Shown one piece after another: positions 28,081 to 46,714 of a DNA stretch of 64,000 bases. The translations under genes and the position numbers were made by a program. Below the pieces are notes generated by a model. It worked only from the letters and a program-made list of their open reading frames with translations, was not told where the DNA came from and ran no database searches. The stretch covers positions 13,040,784 to 13,104,783 of the forward strand of contig OY829650.1 in the NCBI GenBank assembly GCA_963691815.1, in the 5' to 3' direction. This DNA is from Echiichthys vipera (taxonomy: Eukaryota; Chordata; Actinopteri; Perciformes; Trachinidae). Position 1 is the stretch's first letter, and the number at the start of each line of letters is the position of its first letter.

Positions 28081-29112
28081 AGTAAACATTGATGAGGCAT
28101 GCTTCTGCTCACACACATACTGTACTGTACACCTGTAAAGGCCCACACACTCATACACAGGCACCAGCATACACGCCTAAGCTGAAACGATTCGTTGATT
28201 TTATCATTTTTCAAGCAAAACTACTACTACTACTACTACTACTACGAATATTTTGTGGTTCATGCATCTCAAATGGGTTTTGCTGCCTTTTGTAAATTAT
28301 TATCTTTGTGTTTTGGACTGTTTTTGGACTTGATAGGAAAAGTTGTCACATTACGCTCTTGGAAAAAGCAATTTACTTTTTTAAATGACACTTTAAAGCC
28401 AGAATAATTGAATAGGTGTGTTGCATAATGTCAGTATACATAAGGCAGAGTATGTTTGTGCGATTTTTTTTGAGACATGCACAGTAAATGAAACCACACG
28501 AGTCAGATGTATGGAGAGAACCAGCAAGGGGACGACAGACCGACAGACAGGGAGGAAAGAAACCAAAAAGGCATGACAGAAGAAAAGAGACAAAGAGAGA
28601 GAGATAGAGGAAGCCATGCAAGCAGGGAACAAATCTGCGGGTGCCAATATGGCAGAAGTGAAAGTCACTTGAGTTTTAATTTCCTGCCAGTGGAAGCGAG
28701 AAACAATATCAAGATTGAAACACGAGTTTCAATGAGTCACTCTCAGAGGGAGCTCAGTGGGTTCAGGCTGTTAACATTCATAACATCACCCCTCTGTCTC
28801 CCTTTATTTTGTGTTATTGCATAGGCACACGCAGTGCCATAAACGCAGTCACATACACATGTGTAATACACACATCATACACACACACACACTTCCACAC
28901 AAACACAGTGTAATGGCACTAATGAGACTGCATGACTAATACCTCTTCACTTCCTTCTTCAGATGAGTGCTTATTATGGTCTGTCAAGGAGATGAGTCAG
29001 TCTATGTCATGGTTACTATGGTGATCAAAGCCTCCAGCACTTTCCTTAAGTGGCCGCTGGCAAAAATAAAGCTCTTTAACCCCTTTAACTACAGACCTAT
29101 CAGGACACAATG

Positions 29113-29274
<162 letters not shown>

Positions 29275-30599
29275 CCAGGTTGACTCCCTGACTTCCCCCA
29301 GGAAACTATCGGCTATAACATTAGGCCATATAAAGAATATAAAGTGGCAAACAAGAACTAAACAGCAGAGTTAAAGAAAAAACAACAATAAATCAACAAG
29401 GTATTGTCCCATTTAGACAAACTAATGGAAGAGGGCACTTTTTTGGCTCAATCTAACACTCATGGATTGACCTCTGATCACCGTTAGACTCTAGCTTTTC
29501 CTAATGAGATATCATTCGGTCTTTCTGGCTCATCGCACAAGGCATCAATTCAATTGTGGGGATAAATGTGCACACTTTACATGCTCAGTGGTTCTCAGAG
29601 TTCTTCCCACCACACAAGCATGGACTTCATAGGCCTATAGTTATATAAGTGTAGGCTATGCGTAATTAATTTCATCCCGGTGCCATTAGGATGACCGTCC
29701 TGTTTTCTTTGCGAACTTGTGGGCCCGTAAAGCTTTTTGAGATGACATACTGGGATTCGAGGCTCTACAGAAACATGAACTTGAATAGAAGAGAGTAACC
29801 CTACGTCACCCCCTTGCCGGTGAAAACCAATGTGAAGACCTCAGTGTTATATAGGCGCTAATACACAAAACAGGAGTGAGTACTCAGTTTCTAAAAATAA
29901 ATTGGATTACATTTGAGGAAATACAAGTATTTTTACATATTTATTGACAGGATGATTGCAGAATATGACAGATTTATGTCAAAAAGATGGCAGTGAGTGT
30001 GTGTCTAGGAGAGAGAAAGACAGTAGCCAACATTTCACCCTCATATAACCTTAGGTGGACAAAGCCTTAGCTGTTTGTTTTGTTTCACAGAGCTAAAGTA
30101 AAACAACAGGATATTAACGACAGAGAAAGGGATCTTTGCTGTAGGCCTGCATTACCTGGTGATTCAATAAGGTAGGAATAAATGTCTGGGTATGTCACCT
30201 CTGGCCACTGAGTGGGCTCATTTACCCACTTCTCTTTCAGTAAACTGGACAAACATTCCCTAACTCTTTCATTGGGTCATAATTTTGCTAATAGTTAATC
30301 CTATCTGAAGGCTCCTGGAGCAACCTGCATGTCTGCAGTGGCCACTACAGGTCTGATGACCACAGCGCAAAATGTTGATTGTGATATCGATAATGATAAC
30401 AAAATAGTACTTTTCATTTTATCCATTTATTTTTAGAATACAGGTCTTACAAAAACTCATGGTATAGCTTCAAGATAAATGCATGTTATTTCTATTTTTG
30501 CTAATAGTGAACTAAAAATATCCCTAAAGCTAACATAATTAGCGGAAATTAAAAGGTCTCTCCACCATGTCCTCCACTGCACTCAGGTCTTTTCTCGCG

Positions 30600-31125
30600 T
30601 TTACTGCGCATGCGCCCAGCTGGCGGGTCATATGACAAGGAAAAAGAAACCAAAGAGCGACAGAGACAAAGGACGCTGGAGGACAAGAGAAGTAATGCTG
30701 TGTGTTTCCTTGTTCGCTGAATTCTCCTTATGACTGATTAGAAAGTGTGTTAATCTCATGGTAGGTTAAGTATGGCACGCTGATAGTTCGTTTATTTATA
30801 ATTAAATGAATAAACACGAGATGAAGTTTTGTTACAATTATTATTTATTAGTATATTAGTAAAAATACACAAAGAAGATCGGTGTGGTTCAACGGTTGAG
30901 AACGTTAGCTACTCCGCTACTTCTGCGCATGCGCTGTGAGCGTTCTATCTTGACCGTTAGACGAATATGTTTTCTTTGTAAAAAAGTTTCAGCTCGCATA
31001 AATAGCGGACAGAGGACGGGTTAAGTTGAAGTGTGGCAGGTGGTGCTGATAAACAATCAAATATTTTCACAGAAGACGCGGTTCTGGCTGCGTAGTTCTT
31101 AAAGTGTGTGTTTGTGTTGACGAAG
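30600..31125 (+). promoter_or_regulatory. ctsc upstream region with two NRF1-type palindromes
   Basis: tgcgcatgcgc occurs exactly at 30605-30615 and 30924-30934; this is the NRF1 consensus core. The palindrome gtcatatgac (30627-30636) differs from the lysosomal CLEAR box gtcacgtgac only at its two central bases. A TATA-like cataaatag is at 30997-31005, about 120 bp before the start codon. The function of each motif is inferred only. Confidence 0.5.
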
Positions 31126-31285
31126 ATGAGGCTGAGCGGTGTGGTAGCGTGTGTGTTCATGCTCTGGGTTGAAGGGTCCTGGGGGGACACACCGGCCAAC
31201 TGCACCTACGAGGACCTGCTGGGGACATGGGAGTTTCAGGTGTCCAAAGCAGGACACGACAAGACCCTCAACTGCTCTGCTCAAG
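31126..31285 (+). CDS. ctsc: ctsc exon 1: signal peptide and start of exclusion domain
   Basis: ATG in context gaagATGag. MRLSGVVACVFMLWVEGSWG is a signal peptide, followed by DTPANCTYEDLLGTWEFQV. Donor GTAAAG at 31286, phase 1. Confidence 0.96.
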
Positions 31286-34200
31286 GTAAAGCTGCTCACA
31301 TGCATCACGGGACTGATCAGAAGCAATGCAAGTTGTAGTTTCGTAATTGGGAAATCAGGTGACATGTTAGGGCCTGTAGAATTTAAGCTTCCAGTTCATC
31401 ACTTCCTCCTTGTTTGACGTTATTACATAGGTTATACGGTTATCTGTATATAATTCAAAGTGCTTTACATCAAAGCATTGGAGAGAAACGCATACAATGA
31501 CAATCAGATAGAAGAAAACAAGCAGACAAAATGTTTTTAGAAATATTTGTAAAATGCATACAAGTTACAGGGCAGTACAAGCAATGGATGGAATTGTTTT
31601 TATTCACTGGAAGGCAGCGGCAACCAGAAAAGTCTTTAGTCTTGGTTTAAAAGAGCTGAGAGTTGCAGCACCTGCAGTTTTCTGCAAGCTTGTTCCAAAT
31701 ATGTGGTGTGGGTTTGTTTCAATTGTGACCTTTCAAGGGCCTCCAGATGAAAATCACATTTGAGCAAACAGTGGTGCATATGTCCCTTTTTTTTTTTTAT
31801 AAATAAAAATAATATATATCATGTATGAATCTGTAGCATACTGTAGTTTGAGTTTAATTCAAATTCTATCAGATTGTAATCTATATTCTCCTGCTCAATA
31901 TTGTATTTGTAGGAGCATCGGGTTAATCTGTGTTGGGGACTGATGATGGGAAATGAATCTAAAAGTTGAATAATTTCCGGCCGTTAAACTCTTGTAACAT
32001 TGTATATTGTGGTCTTCCTCCTCAGCTACAGGTGAGAGCACAGTAACAGTGACCCTAGAGAAACTGTCCGTAGCCTCAGACGAGCTGGGGAACACCGGCT
32101 TCTTCACCCTCATCTACAACCAGGGCTTTGAAGTGGTCATTAATGGGTACAAGTGGTTCGCCTTCTTCAAGGTAAAAGATGCACCTTGAAAATGCTTGCA
32201 ACAAGCTAGTTCATAGAATAGAATTACTTTAATGATCCCAGACTGGGAAATTATTATGTTACAGCAGTAGTGGGTCAGTAAAATAAAATCCAATACATAC
32301 AGTGCACAGTGTGCTATAAACATCAATAATATATACAACAAAACATGCAAAATATACTATAACCATAATAATAATAATACATACAACAAAACAGTAGAGA
32401 GACCAGAGTTCTGTCAGGCAGAGGTGAGAGAGTTATTATAAAAAGTGATGGATTGTGGCAGGAAAGATTTCCTGTATCTATTACTACGACAGCGAAGCTG
32501 AAGCAGCCATCTGGAGAAATTGCCCCGCTGTCTGACCAGTGTGAATTAGAGAGGGTATCCCATTCTTGCACTGTTCATCCTCCTTGAGATAGCCCAGTTG
32601 ATCAAGAACTTCATGTCGTCAAAGTTCAACTCATCATTAAACAATTTCCCTGACATTAAAGGTTTAGTTTCACTATTACTTAATTTCCTCTCCCCTCATC
32701 TGAACTGATGGTATCTGGAAAATATGCATGTCTTTGGTACGCCTAGGCCAATCTGAAATTAGCTGGCAGCTATTTGAAAGTGGCTATATTAAAGGTTAAT
32801 CTTTTAGTCATGTGTTCTTTGTCATCACTCACATGACACTGAGTTGAGGGAAGTGTCATAGCCCGTCTGTCTTCAACCCCACATATGATTTAGCCACGTC
32901 TAGTTCAACTTCCCCTTTTCCTGGACTTAACTTAGCTTAATGTAGTGATATTAGAAGAAGACAGAGATTTTGTTGTTTAATGCTGAATGTGCTGAAAAAA
33001 AGCTTACCTTTTATATGGAATAATCTTGAGTGTTTGCATAAAATGATACAACCCTAATCTGATCGTCTAATTACATTTTCAGTACACTGAAGTTGGCCCT
33101 AAGGTGACCAGCTACTGTGATCAGACCCTGCCAGGGTGGGTCCATGATGTACTGGGAAACAACTGGGCCTGTTTTGTGGGTAAGAGGGTGAAATCCCTTC
33201 AACCCCGAGTAGATTACAAACCAGTCCTCAGCAGCAGGTACGTATACTAGTGTTGGGCGACATGTTAAATCTTATCATAATGTGTATAGGCCACTGTTTA
33301 AATCACACAATGTCCTGTTGTATCTTTTTTAAAAGTTATAAACGTATCTACATGGTTTGATCAGCTCCCAGTCAGTCTGTGAGCTCAATTTATGATTCAG
33401 TAAATTTCTGCTGTCCGCTCAGATGTTGTCAGGCGGCTTTATGAGGAAGACAGTTTTCAATAGTGGGGGTTCCTGGTAAATTAATAAAATAAACTCAGAA
33501 ACTGTATGGATATGTTCTTATGTTTTTTCCTTATTACAGTGAAATATATGACCTTACACCTTCTGAATTCAAGTTTCTCTCTTTCCCAGAGCTAAGTCTG
33601 TAGCTTAATTACCTCGTTAATTCATCAAACACACTCAAATAAAGTGAAATTATTTCAATAATTGGTATCCACTGTGTTGTCTGAGTTCCTCACAAAAAAC
33701 AGTTAATGTACCATAAACTAATACACGTTTTCATTTATGGTTTTAGTATAAAATGTTTTTATTTTCACAGTCAAAATGTCTGTGTTCATCTTTTCTCTGA
33801 AGCATTGAGTCAACAAGTATTTTAGCAGACGTTCCCTTTAAAAAAAAAAAGAAGACAACCTGACATTTGTGCTTCATTTCACCCTCCAGACTGCTCCAGA
33901 AGCCGTACAAACACAACCTGGACTTCATTGATTCAATCAACTCTGTTCAGAAATCCTGGAAGGCTGTGGCCTATTCAGAGCACGAGGTGTACACTCTGAA
34001 GGAGCTGCAGTACCGAGCAGGCGGGCCCGCCTCCCGTATCCCTGTGTGAGTATTTACCTACATTTCTCATAATATACTCAAGGAAAAAAACGGGTTCATG
34101 TTAATTAATGTTACTATTAAAAGTAGTAAATGTGTGTGTTTGGTCTTAAAACTCCAAAGCCCATGGCACACAATATAAAATTCCCTTTTTTGAAAAAATA

Positions 34201-37200
34201 CATAACAGCCTGCACACATGCCTGTACAGATAAGTCATTGAACACATACCAATCACACACAGTTTTCTTCCCTGCTGTTTCATCTGTGCAGCCTGAGTTG
34301 GAAATCTGATTTGTAGAGCTGCTTTTTATTTTTTTTTACTTTGGCACTTTCGTACCAACAGAAGTGGATATCATATCGTTTTGAGACCTGTTGTACTGAT
34401 ACTTTTTACCACTTTGCACGCAAAATGTCTAACATAAAGATCCCTTGTGATTTAACTTTAGCCGTGTTCGTCCTACGCCTGTGAAAGCTGACGTAGCCAA
34501 GATGGCGGCAAGTCTACCTGAGCATTGGGATTGGAGAAATGTTGATGGCGTTAACTTCGTCAGCCCTGTGCGAAACCAAGGTGACACTTAATTGCTCTCC
34601 TGCTGAAACCTTGAAGCTTAGTATTTTTTTTTTTACTCTTGAGTATTAAAAGTTAAAGACATCCAAAAAAAAAATCTAATTTAAAGGGATGGAGAAATAA
34701 CTGTATTATACCTGAACACATGATATCAGAAATGTAAACAAAATGAATCCTAAGATTCGCAGGAGGCAGACAAAGATGTGCTTTTACACTTGAGCAGCTG
34801 TCAGTAAGGGCAGACGCTGAACAGCAGCTCACCAGCTCACCAGCTACTTAGTTTTCCTCTTGGCAGGCCTGGGTCTGCTTTCTGCTCTCTTCCTGTGTTT
34901 CTGCACTGCCTAGTGTGTGAGTGGAGAGATTATGCGTGCAGAGTAGATTGAGTATCTGAGAGGGCCTCTGTAGTGCCTGGTTTAAGGATCTGGAGAGAGC
35001 TGGAGAGTTTCAAGAGAAGCCCTTTAAGCCACTGGGCAGTGCTGCAGAGGTGTTTTGTTTTTTTTTCTTTATTGGTTCAAGTCAGGTGTATTTTGTAGTA
35101 TGTTTTTGATGCAAGATGCATGTGTAACTGGCCAAATGAAATGTCCTGTGACAAACCGAAACTGACCACATCATAAAATATTATGACAGCAAAGTATTTT
35201 ATTTCAATACACAATCTAACACCTTCTTAGTCTTAAGAGACCCAAGTCTTGGACCCAAATGAAAACTGTTCTCACTGTGTCACCCTGACTTGAATCATTA
35301 CTACAATTAAACCACCCTGCAAATCCCCACAGCCTCTTTCTCTGACCTAATTTATTTCTGCAGAGCATTTCGATTAAGAACCTTATGTCTCACACTATTG
35401 ATGGTAACCAGTGGCTTTAATCAGTGTACCTGTCTCTGTGCCTTGCTCCATTTTATTATGCATTACAACTAATGCGCAGAAGTATACTGGGGCAGGAACA
35501 TTACAGAAAATGTGTTGCTGACTGACTGGTGTAATGTATTCTTGAACAAATGTGTTATTCAAGTGAACCGTTTCCAAATTATTAGGGTTTTATTTCATGG
35601 GTGTTGTAGCAGATAACATGTGCAGGTGTAACTACAATATATTTGGACAGTTTTGGTTGACAATGTCAGAGGTGTTGATCATAATGTCTATATTTGTATT
35701 ATAATTGCCGCTGTAGAACCGCATTCTATTGAAAGGTGCTTCCAATGTACTACAATATATTTGGACAGTTTTGGTTGACAATGTCAGAGGTGTTGATCAT
35801 GTCTATATTTTATCATAATTGCCGCTGTAGAACCGCATTATATTGAAAGGCGAAATACAATAGAAAAAGAAAATATTTTTAGTACTTCTTAATATAATGC
35901 TATCTAATACAATATCGGTTAAATTGTACAGGCAAGAAAAACTGAACATCACAAGGTTCACACAGTTAGGATTTATCTCCAAGCAGTGTGAGTGTAAATC
36001 TTTGATGTTCTGTTTCAGCATCATGTGGAAGCTGCTACTCCTTCGCGTCCATGGGAATGCTGGAAGCTCGTGTCCGAATTCTCACCAACAACAGCGAGAC
36101 TCCCGTCCTCAGCCCGCAACAAGTGGTCTCCTGCTCTGAATATTCTCAAGGTAAACTAACTCTCAATCTGAAATCTTGCTTCCTGACCATATCGATTATC
36201 GATCAAAGTTAAAAAATGTATATTATGTACTTTTATATTGTGATAGATGATCTTAACCCTGGGAAGCCACCCTCCCTAATCAGAACAACTATTTTTTTTA
36301 TGTGTTGGCTTTTTTTGGAAGGTGTATCAGGCATTTTCACTTCTTATTTTGACGAGTTCTGGAAAAAGCATCAGCTAATGTTTCCATCTTGGATCAAAAA
36401 TAGATTTCACCCTTTTTTAAGAAAGTTCAGAAAACAATTTCTTTGAACAAACCAGGTGTAACATTCATCTCTCCTCCTTTTTAAGGTTGCGACGGCGGGT
36501 TCCCATACCTGATTGGGAAGTATGTGCAGGACTTCGGCATTGTGGAGGAGTCATGCTTTCCGTATATTGGAAAGGACTCTCCGTGTGGCGTTCCTCAAAA
36601 CTGCGGCCGCATTTACGCCGCAGAATACTACTACGTTGGTGGATTTTATGGCGGCTGCAGTGAGAAGGCCATGATGTTGGAACTGGTAAAGAATGGACCC
36701 ATTGGTGTGGCCTTCGAGGTAAAACAGAAGCACACTGTTTCCTAATTGCTATTCCTGTACACACAGTTTGTGTTCATTCAACAATTGTTTGTTTTTTTTG
36801 CCCTGTCAGTGCAATTTAGAGTTTGAATTAAGATTAACCTGTGTTGTCAGAAATTGCTGTTTAATCCTTCCCTTATTTAAGCCCAAATTCAGCTGCTGTG
36901 TCTTACAGAAATTCACTTTAACTTGACACAACTTTGTCTAATTATGTCCTCTGGACAAACTCAGTATTTGGAAAACTTTTCTACTGGAGATCTTGTTTTG
37001 CAAAAGCATCTTGGGGATCACTCTAAGAAGAAAAAGATATTCAGGCTATAAAATACCTTTCTGAAACAAGTTCATTGATTTTATTTTTAATTTGATATCA
37101 TCCTGCCTTTTGGCTGTGTGCATAATAAAACAGTTGGCTGCAACTTCACAAGGCTGGTACATTTCAACCACTTGTGGGCTTAATGGTCAATGTTTGTTTT

Positions 37201-37826
37201 ATTTCAAAGCGTATTTTTTTCCAATGTTAGTTGTTCTGATGTTAGTCCTATGTAACTGAGGTGCTCTTTGATTCAGGGGAGGTCGCTCATCTCAAAACAC
37301 TATGTTTATCCCATGCAATATATCATGCTGTTCTCTTATATACTGCAAAACCTTTAAACTTTGAACTTTACTTGTATGTGCATCTTATAAAAGTTTCCGG
37401 TTAATTCACCATTTTTTATTTAAATTTTCCGTAAACTTTATTTTTTATTTTATGAAATGTATTTTATAATTTCTCTACAACTTAGTAAACTCTCCTGCTT
37501 AGTAGCTTGGATTTCATGCAAAATGTAACATTAAATGTATCATTCCTATCCTTCCACAGGTCTACCCTGACTTCATGCACTATAAGGAGGGCATCTACCA
37601 CCACACAGGCCTCGCAGACCCCTTCAATCCCTTCGAGCTGACCAACCACGCAGTGCTGTTGGTGGGGTATGGTCGCTGCCACATGACCGGGCAGAAGTAC
37701 TGGATCGTCAAGAACAGCTGGAGCACCGGCTGGGGCGAGGACGGCTATTTCCGAATCCGCCGGGGCGGAGACGAGTGCTCAATCGAGAGCATTGCAGTCG
37801 CAGCCAACCCCATCCCCAAACTGTAG
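31126..37826 (+). CDS. ctsc: ctsc (cathepsin C / dipeptidyl peptidase I), gene-level entry, complete, 8 coding exons
   Basis: Lysosomal papain-family exopeptidase that removes N-terminal dipeptides and activates granule serine proteases; it works as a tetramer (family knowledge). Exons 31126-31285, 32026-32171, 33083-33237, 33890-34045, 34462-34580, 36019-36150, 36486-36718 and 37560-37826 join in frame with GT/AG borders to 455 aa (human 463). Residues 1-20 are a signal peptide. DTPANCTY at 21 begins the exclusion domain, whose first Asp caps the active site. The propeptide follows, and the papain-like domain starts near LPEHWDWRNV (224). Catalytic Cys251 (SCGSCYSF), His397 (NHAVLLVGYG) and Asn419 (KNSWSTGWGE) are present. 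It ends in PIPKL as in mammals. The start at 31126 gives the expected signal peptide. The gene looks intact. Confidence 0.97.
31431..31775. repeat. degenerate interspersed repeat in ctsc intron 1
   Basis: The sequence from aaagtgctttacatcaaagc through gtctttagtcttggtttaaaagagctgagagttgcag to gttccaaatatgtgg matches a dispersed fish repeat I recognise by its wording but cannot name. No intact reading frame. Confidence 0.5.
32026..32171 (+). CDS. ctsc: ctsc exon 2: exclusion domain
   Basis: Acceptor cctcctcag at 32025, donor GTAAAA at 32172. It reads TVTLEKLSVASDELGNTGFF and LIYNQGFEVVINGYKWFAFF. The 146-bp length equals the human exon 2 as I recall it. Confidence 0.96.
32213..32632 (-). repeat. 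LINE 3'-end fragment, antisense, in ctsc intron 2
   Basis: Read on the minus strand it ends in tttcccagtctgggatcattaaagtaattc, a known fish LINE tail. The inner part (ttcctgtatctattactacg..., ctgtctgaccagtgtgaa..., gttgatcaagaacttcatg) resembles the 3' untranslated part of the same element. Truncated and inactive. Confidence 0.6.
33083..33237 (+). CDS. ctsc: ctsc exon 3: end of exclusion domain
   Basis: Acceptor cattttcag at 33082, donor GTACGT at 33238. It contains YCDQTLPGWVHDVLGNNWAC, the conserved exclusion-domain Cys/Trp cluster. Phase 2 end. Confidence 0.96.
33890..34045 (+). CDS. ctsc: ctsc exon 4: propeptide
   Basis: Acceptor accctccag at 33889, donor GTGAGT at 34046. It reads HNLDFIDSINSVQKSWKAVA, then ELQYRAGGPASRIP. 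The 156-bp length matches human exon 4. An alternative GT two bases upstream would break the frame. Confidence 0.95.
34462..34580 (+). CDS. ctsc: ctsc exon 5: propeptide end and start of catalytic domain
   Basis: Acceptor taactttag at 34461, donor GTGACA at 34581. It reads LPEHWDWRNVDGVNFVSPVR, the N-terminus of the mature catalytic chain. An aagatggcggc string in the coding sequence resembles a YY1 site, probably by chance. Confidence 0.95.
35631..35851. repeat. 118-bp tandem duplication, 2 copies, in ctsc intron 5
   Basis: The segment beginning actacaatatatttggacag occurs at 35631 and again at 35749, with small indels and substitutions (the second copy lost a few bases near gatcatgtct). 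Both copies end near cattctattgaaaggtgc / cattatattgaaaggcg. Confidence 0.95.
36019..36150 (+). CDS. ctsc: ctsc exon 6: catalytic cysteine
   Basis: Acceptor ctgtttcag at 36018, donor GTAAAC at 36151. It reads SCGSCYSFASMGMLEARVRI; the catalytic Cys codon is 36033-36035. The 132-bp length equals human exon 6. Confidence 0.97.
36486..36718 (+). CDS. ctsc: ctsc exon 7: central catalytic domain
   Basis: Acceptor tttttaag at 36485, donor GTAAAA at 36719. It reads CDGGFPYLIGKYVQDFGIVE and YYYVGGFYGGCSEKAMM, ending GVAFE in phase 0. In human, as I recall, this and the next exon are one exon. Confidence 0.96.
37560..37826 (+). CDS. ctsc: ctsc exon 8: catalytic His and Asn, stop
   Basis: Acceptor ccttccacag at 37559, TAG at 37824-37826. 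It contains DPFNPFELTNHAVLLVGYG (His codon 37647-37649) and YWIVKNSWSTGWGEDGYF (Asn codon 37713-37715), ending IAVAANPIPKL. Confidence 0.97.
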   Translation, partial: VYPDFMHYKEGIYHHTGLADPFNPFELTNHAVLLVGYGRCHMTGQKYWIVKNSWSTGWGEDGYFRIRRGGDECSIESIAVAANPIPKL

Positions 37827-38400
37827 AAGCTGTAAACTGAGGATGAAATGAACGAGTGGTTTTAACACCCAAGCCCTGTAAATGTGGTAAAACTAGACAA
37901 TTATAATCAGAAATTGGTTAAAAGCATAAATGAGGACACAAAACTTCTATCTGGTTCATTTCTGAAAGTATCAGGGAAACAATTATTCTGCTCGTTTGAT
38001 GCCGTGATCTAAGCATATCAGCATGCCATGTTGCTTTATAGTTTTTATTTTTTTGTTAAAATGTTTTCTGATTCAGCAATTACTGATTAGCTGTCTATGT
38101 GCTATTTGACTTCAAGCTGTAACTGCCAACACAAACTTGGAATCAAAATGCATCAGTATGCTCTGTGACAAATCATGAAGGGAAGTAACTTAATTTAAAG
38201 GGAGCTAGTTACTGAGGAGTAAGTGTATTGTGTTTGTCAGGTACAGGACCTTGATTATTTGACTCAGGGAAGCAAAACAGTGGAAAATTGTAATGTCTTT
38301 TGTCCTTGCATCAAAGTGAAACCGTGACTGCCATGTTTGTCTGTGGGACAATTTGTACCGATTCCCTGTGGAGCATTTCAAAGGGAATTCATAACCAATC

Positions 38401-38406
38401 AATAAA
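38401..38406 (+). terminator. ctsc polyadenylation signal, proximal
   Basis: AATAAA in context aatcaataaaggga, 575 bases after the ctsc stop codon. Confidence 0.55.
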
Positions 38407-38478
38407 GGGATGTGACTGATTGTAGTGCCTTTTATTCTGGATTGCACTGTTTCTTGTTTACTTTTTTGAATTTGACAG

Positions 38479-38484
38479 AATAAA
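38479..38484 (+). terminator. ctsc polyadenylation signal, distal
   Basis: AATAAA in context gacagaataaaagc, followed within 30 bases by a TG-rich stretch (ttttatgtgtgtctgcgtgtg) that fits a GU-rich downstream element. This is the better of the two candidates. Confidence 0.65.
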
Positions 38485-38899
38485 AGCTTTTCAAAATGAC
38501 TGTTTTATGTGTGTCTGCGTGTGAAATAATATGCAACCCAATTTCCGATCAATATCCCTGAGATGTTGGATTTTATCTAAAAATACATATATTTATATAT
38601 ATGATTTGACTGATTGACAGCTTTCTCTCAAGCACTACAATATAAACAAAAATGCTTGGCAATGTTACAGCAAACAAGAGGCTGAAACAATAGAACTTGC
38701 TGTATACGGAGATGAAGGATGAATATAAAAAGGTTGCATTACTGACTCAACCTTGTGTGGGTAAATCTTCGTTTAATTTGCTGACTTACACTGATGGAAA
38801 GTGCATTTGTGAGGCACTTGCACTTGAGTATTTCCATTTAATGCTACTACTTTACTTAAGAAGTCTTAATAGCCTATTTCCACTACATGCTCACTTAAA

Positions 38900-39206
38900 T
38901 TTAAAGTGCGTATCCTCTCCGGCTGGGGTGTTTTAAATACATCCCGGCAGTCCCAGGCAGCTCCCCTGCGTGAGTCACAAGGTCCAAACGTCTCTGCTCC
39001 ACTTCCCCTCTGTGTGCCAGGGCCAGGGCGTACCTAACCACCCCTTTCTCTTGCTTCGCCACTCAACTCATTTCCCAACTCTGCTCACTTCTCTCCGCGC
39101 TGTCCTGACCTGTGTCCTGCGTCCTGCGCTGTTTCCCCCCTTTCATTCCCCCGGTCCTCTCTATTCACGGTGGATTCATGCTCAGCTCTCGCCCTCCTCG
39201 GTCGCC
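38900..39206 (+). promoter_or_regulatory. rab38 upstream/5'UTR region
   Basis: C/T-rich leader before the rab38 start, with a TATA-like ttttaaatac near 38930 and an AP-1 motif tgagtca at 38971-38977. Only about 720 bp separate the distal ctsc polyadenylation signal from the rab38 ATG. The transcription start is not determined. Confidence 0.45.
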
Positions 39207-45858
<6,652 letters not shown>

Positions 45859-46562
45859 CTGTCCTTTTTGTATTCTCATCACACACAAAGTTGAGACAGA
45901 AGGAGAGCTACTCTGGGTGTTTTTTTAGGAAGCATGTATGGGTTCCAATTCTTTTCCTGTATGGTAGCTTGGGTGGACGGGTGAGTGAGTGGATGACAGA
46001 CAGGCAGCTGGCTCAAGAAATGGAGACAGAAAGAAAGATGGATGCAGCTGTGTGCATTTGTCAAAGGCAAGGTCACCCTGTGTGTGTGACTTCAAGCCAC
46101 TTTGGTTGCCATGGAGACACAGTTAATGAAGAAAATACACACAACGATTGCAGCAAAAATCACAGTATTTCTGTGTAAAGGTGAATGGAGTTAATCTCTA
46201 TTTAGAAAACCCATTGATTGTCTTTCTCTCTTGAGTCTGAGTTTGTCTCACATGTCATTTTGGCCTGACAAGAAGCGAATTTATGTGTAGTGTTCCTCAA
46301 GATATCCAAAGCAACCATGTTAATGTGAGATTATATTCATGTTTTAACGTGACTTTTCTAATACAAACCATTTTATTTAATGTCTTCAATAGATATATAT
46401 TCAACACATGTTTTATTTATAAGTGCACTTAAAGGTACAATATGTAGGACGACCTTAATTTTCATCCCTGAGGTAGAATAACACTAATTTCCATGGCAAC
46501 GTATTGAAAATACTATGACAAACATTGTGTGGTAAAGAATGACGTGTTAAAGCAATAATAAA
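45859..46562 (+). other. rab38 3'UTR (probable)
   Basis: From the stop codon to the first good polyadenylation signal. It includes ttaaaggtacaatatgtagg (46429-46448), a string I recognise as the end of a fish MITE family, so the distal UTR may be repeat-derived. Confidence 0.5.
46557..46562 (+). terminator. rab38 polyadenylation signal (candidate)
   Basis: AATAAA in context agcaataataaagtctattgtttcc, 699 bases after the stop and followed by a T/G-rich stretch. Confidence 0.55.
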
Positions 46563-46676
46563 GTCTATTGTTTCCATCTTAATTCAATGGTTTTATATTC
46601 AATTTATATTTCACTGTTCAATATTTGTAATATTTGTAATATTTGTAATTATGGGATTAATGTGTACATACATATA

Positions 46677-46679
<3 letters not shown>

Positions 46680-46714
<35 letters not shown>

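Noticed and set aside
34496..34510. YY1-like aagatggcggc in ctsc exon 5
   Set aside because: Lies in conserved coding sequence (KMAA) and is best explained by codon choice.
38970..39206. In-frame N-terminal extension of Rab38
   Set aside because: The frame is open upstream of 39207 but has no ATG, and Rab38 proteins start at the MQ position; it is 5'UTR/promoter sequence.
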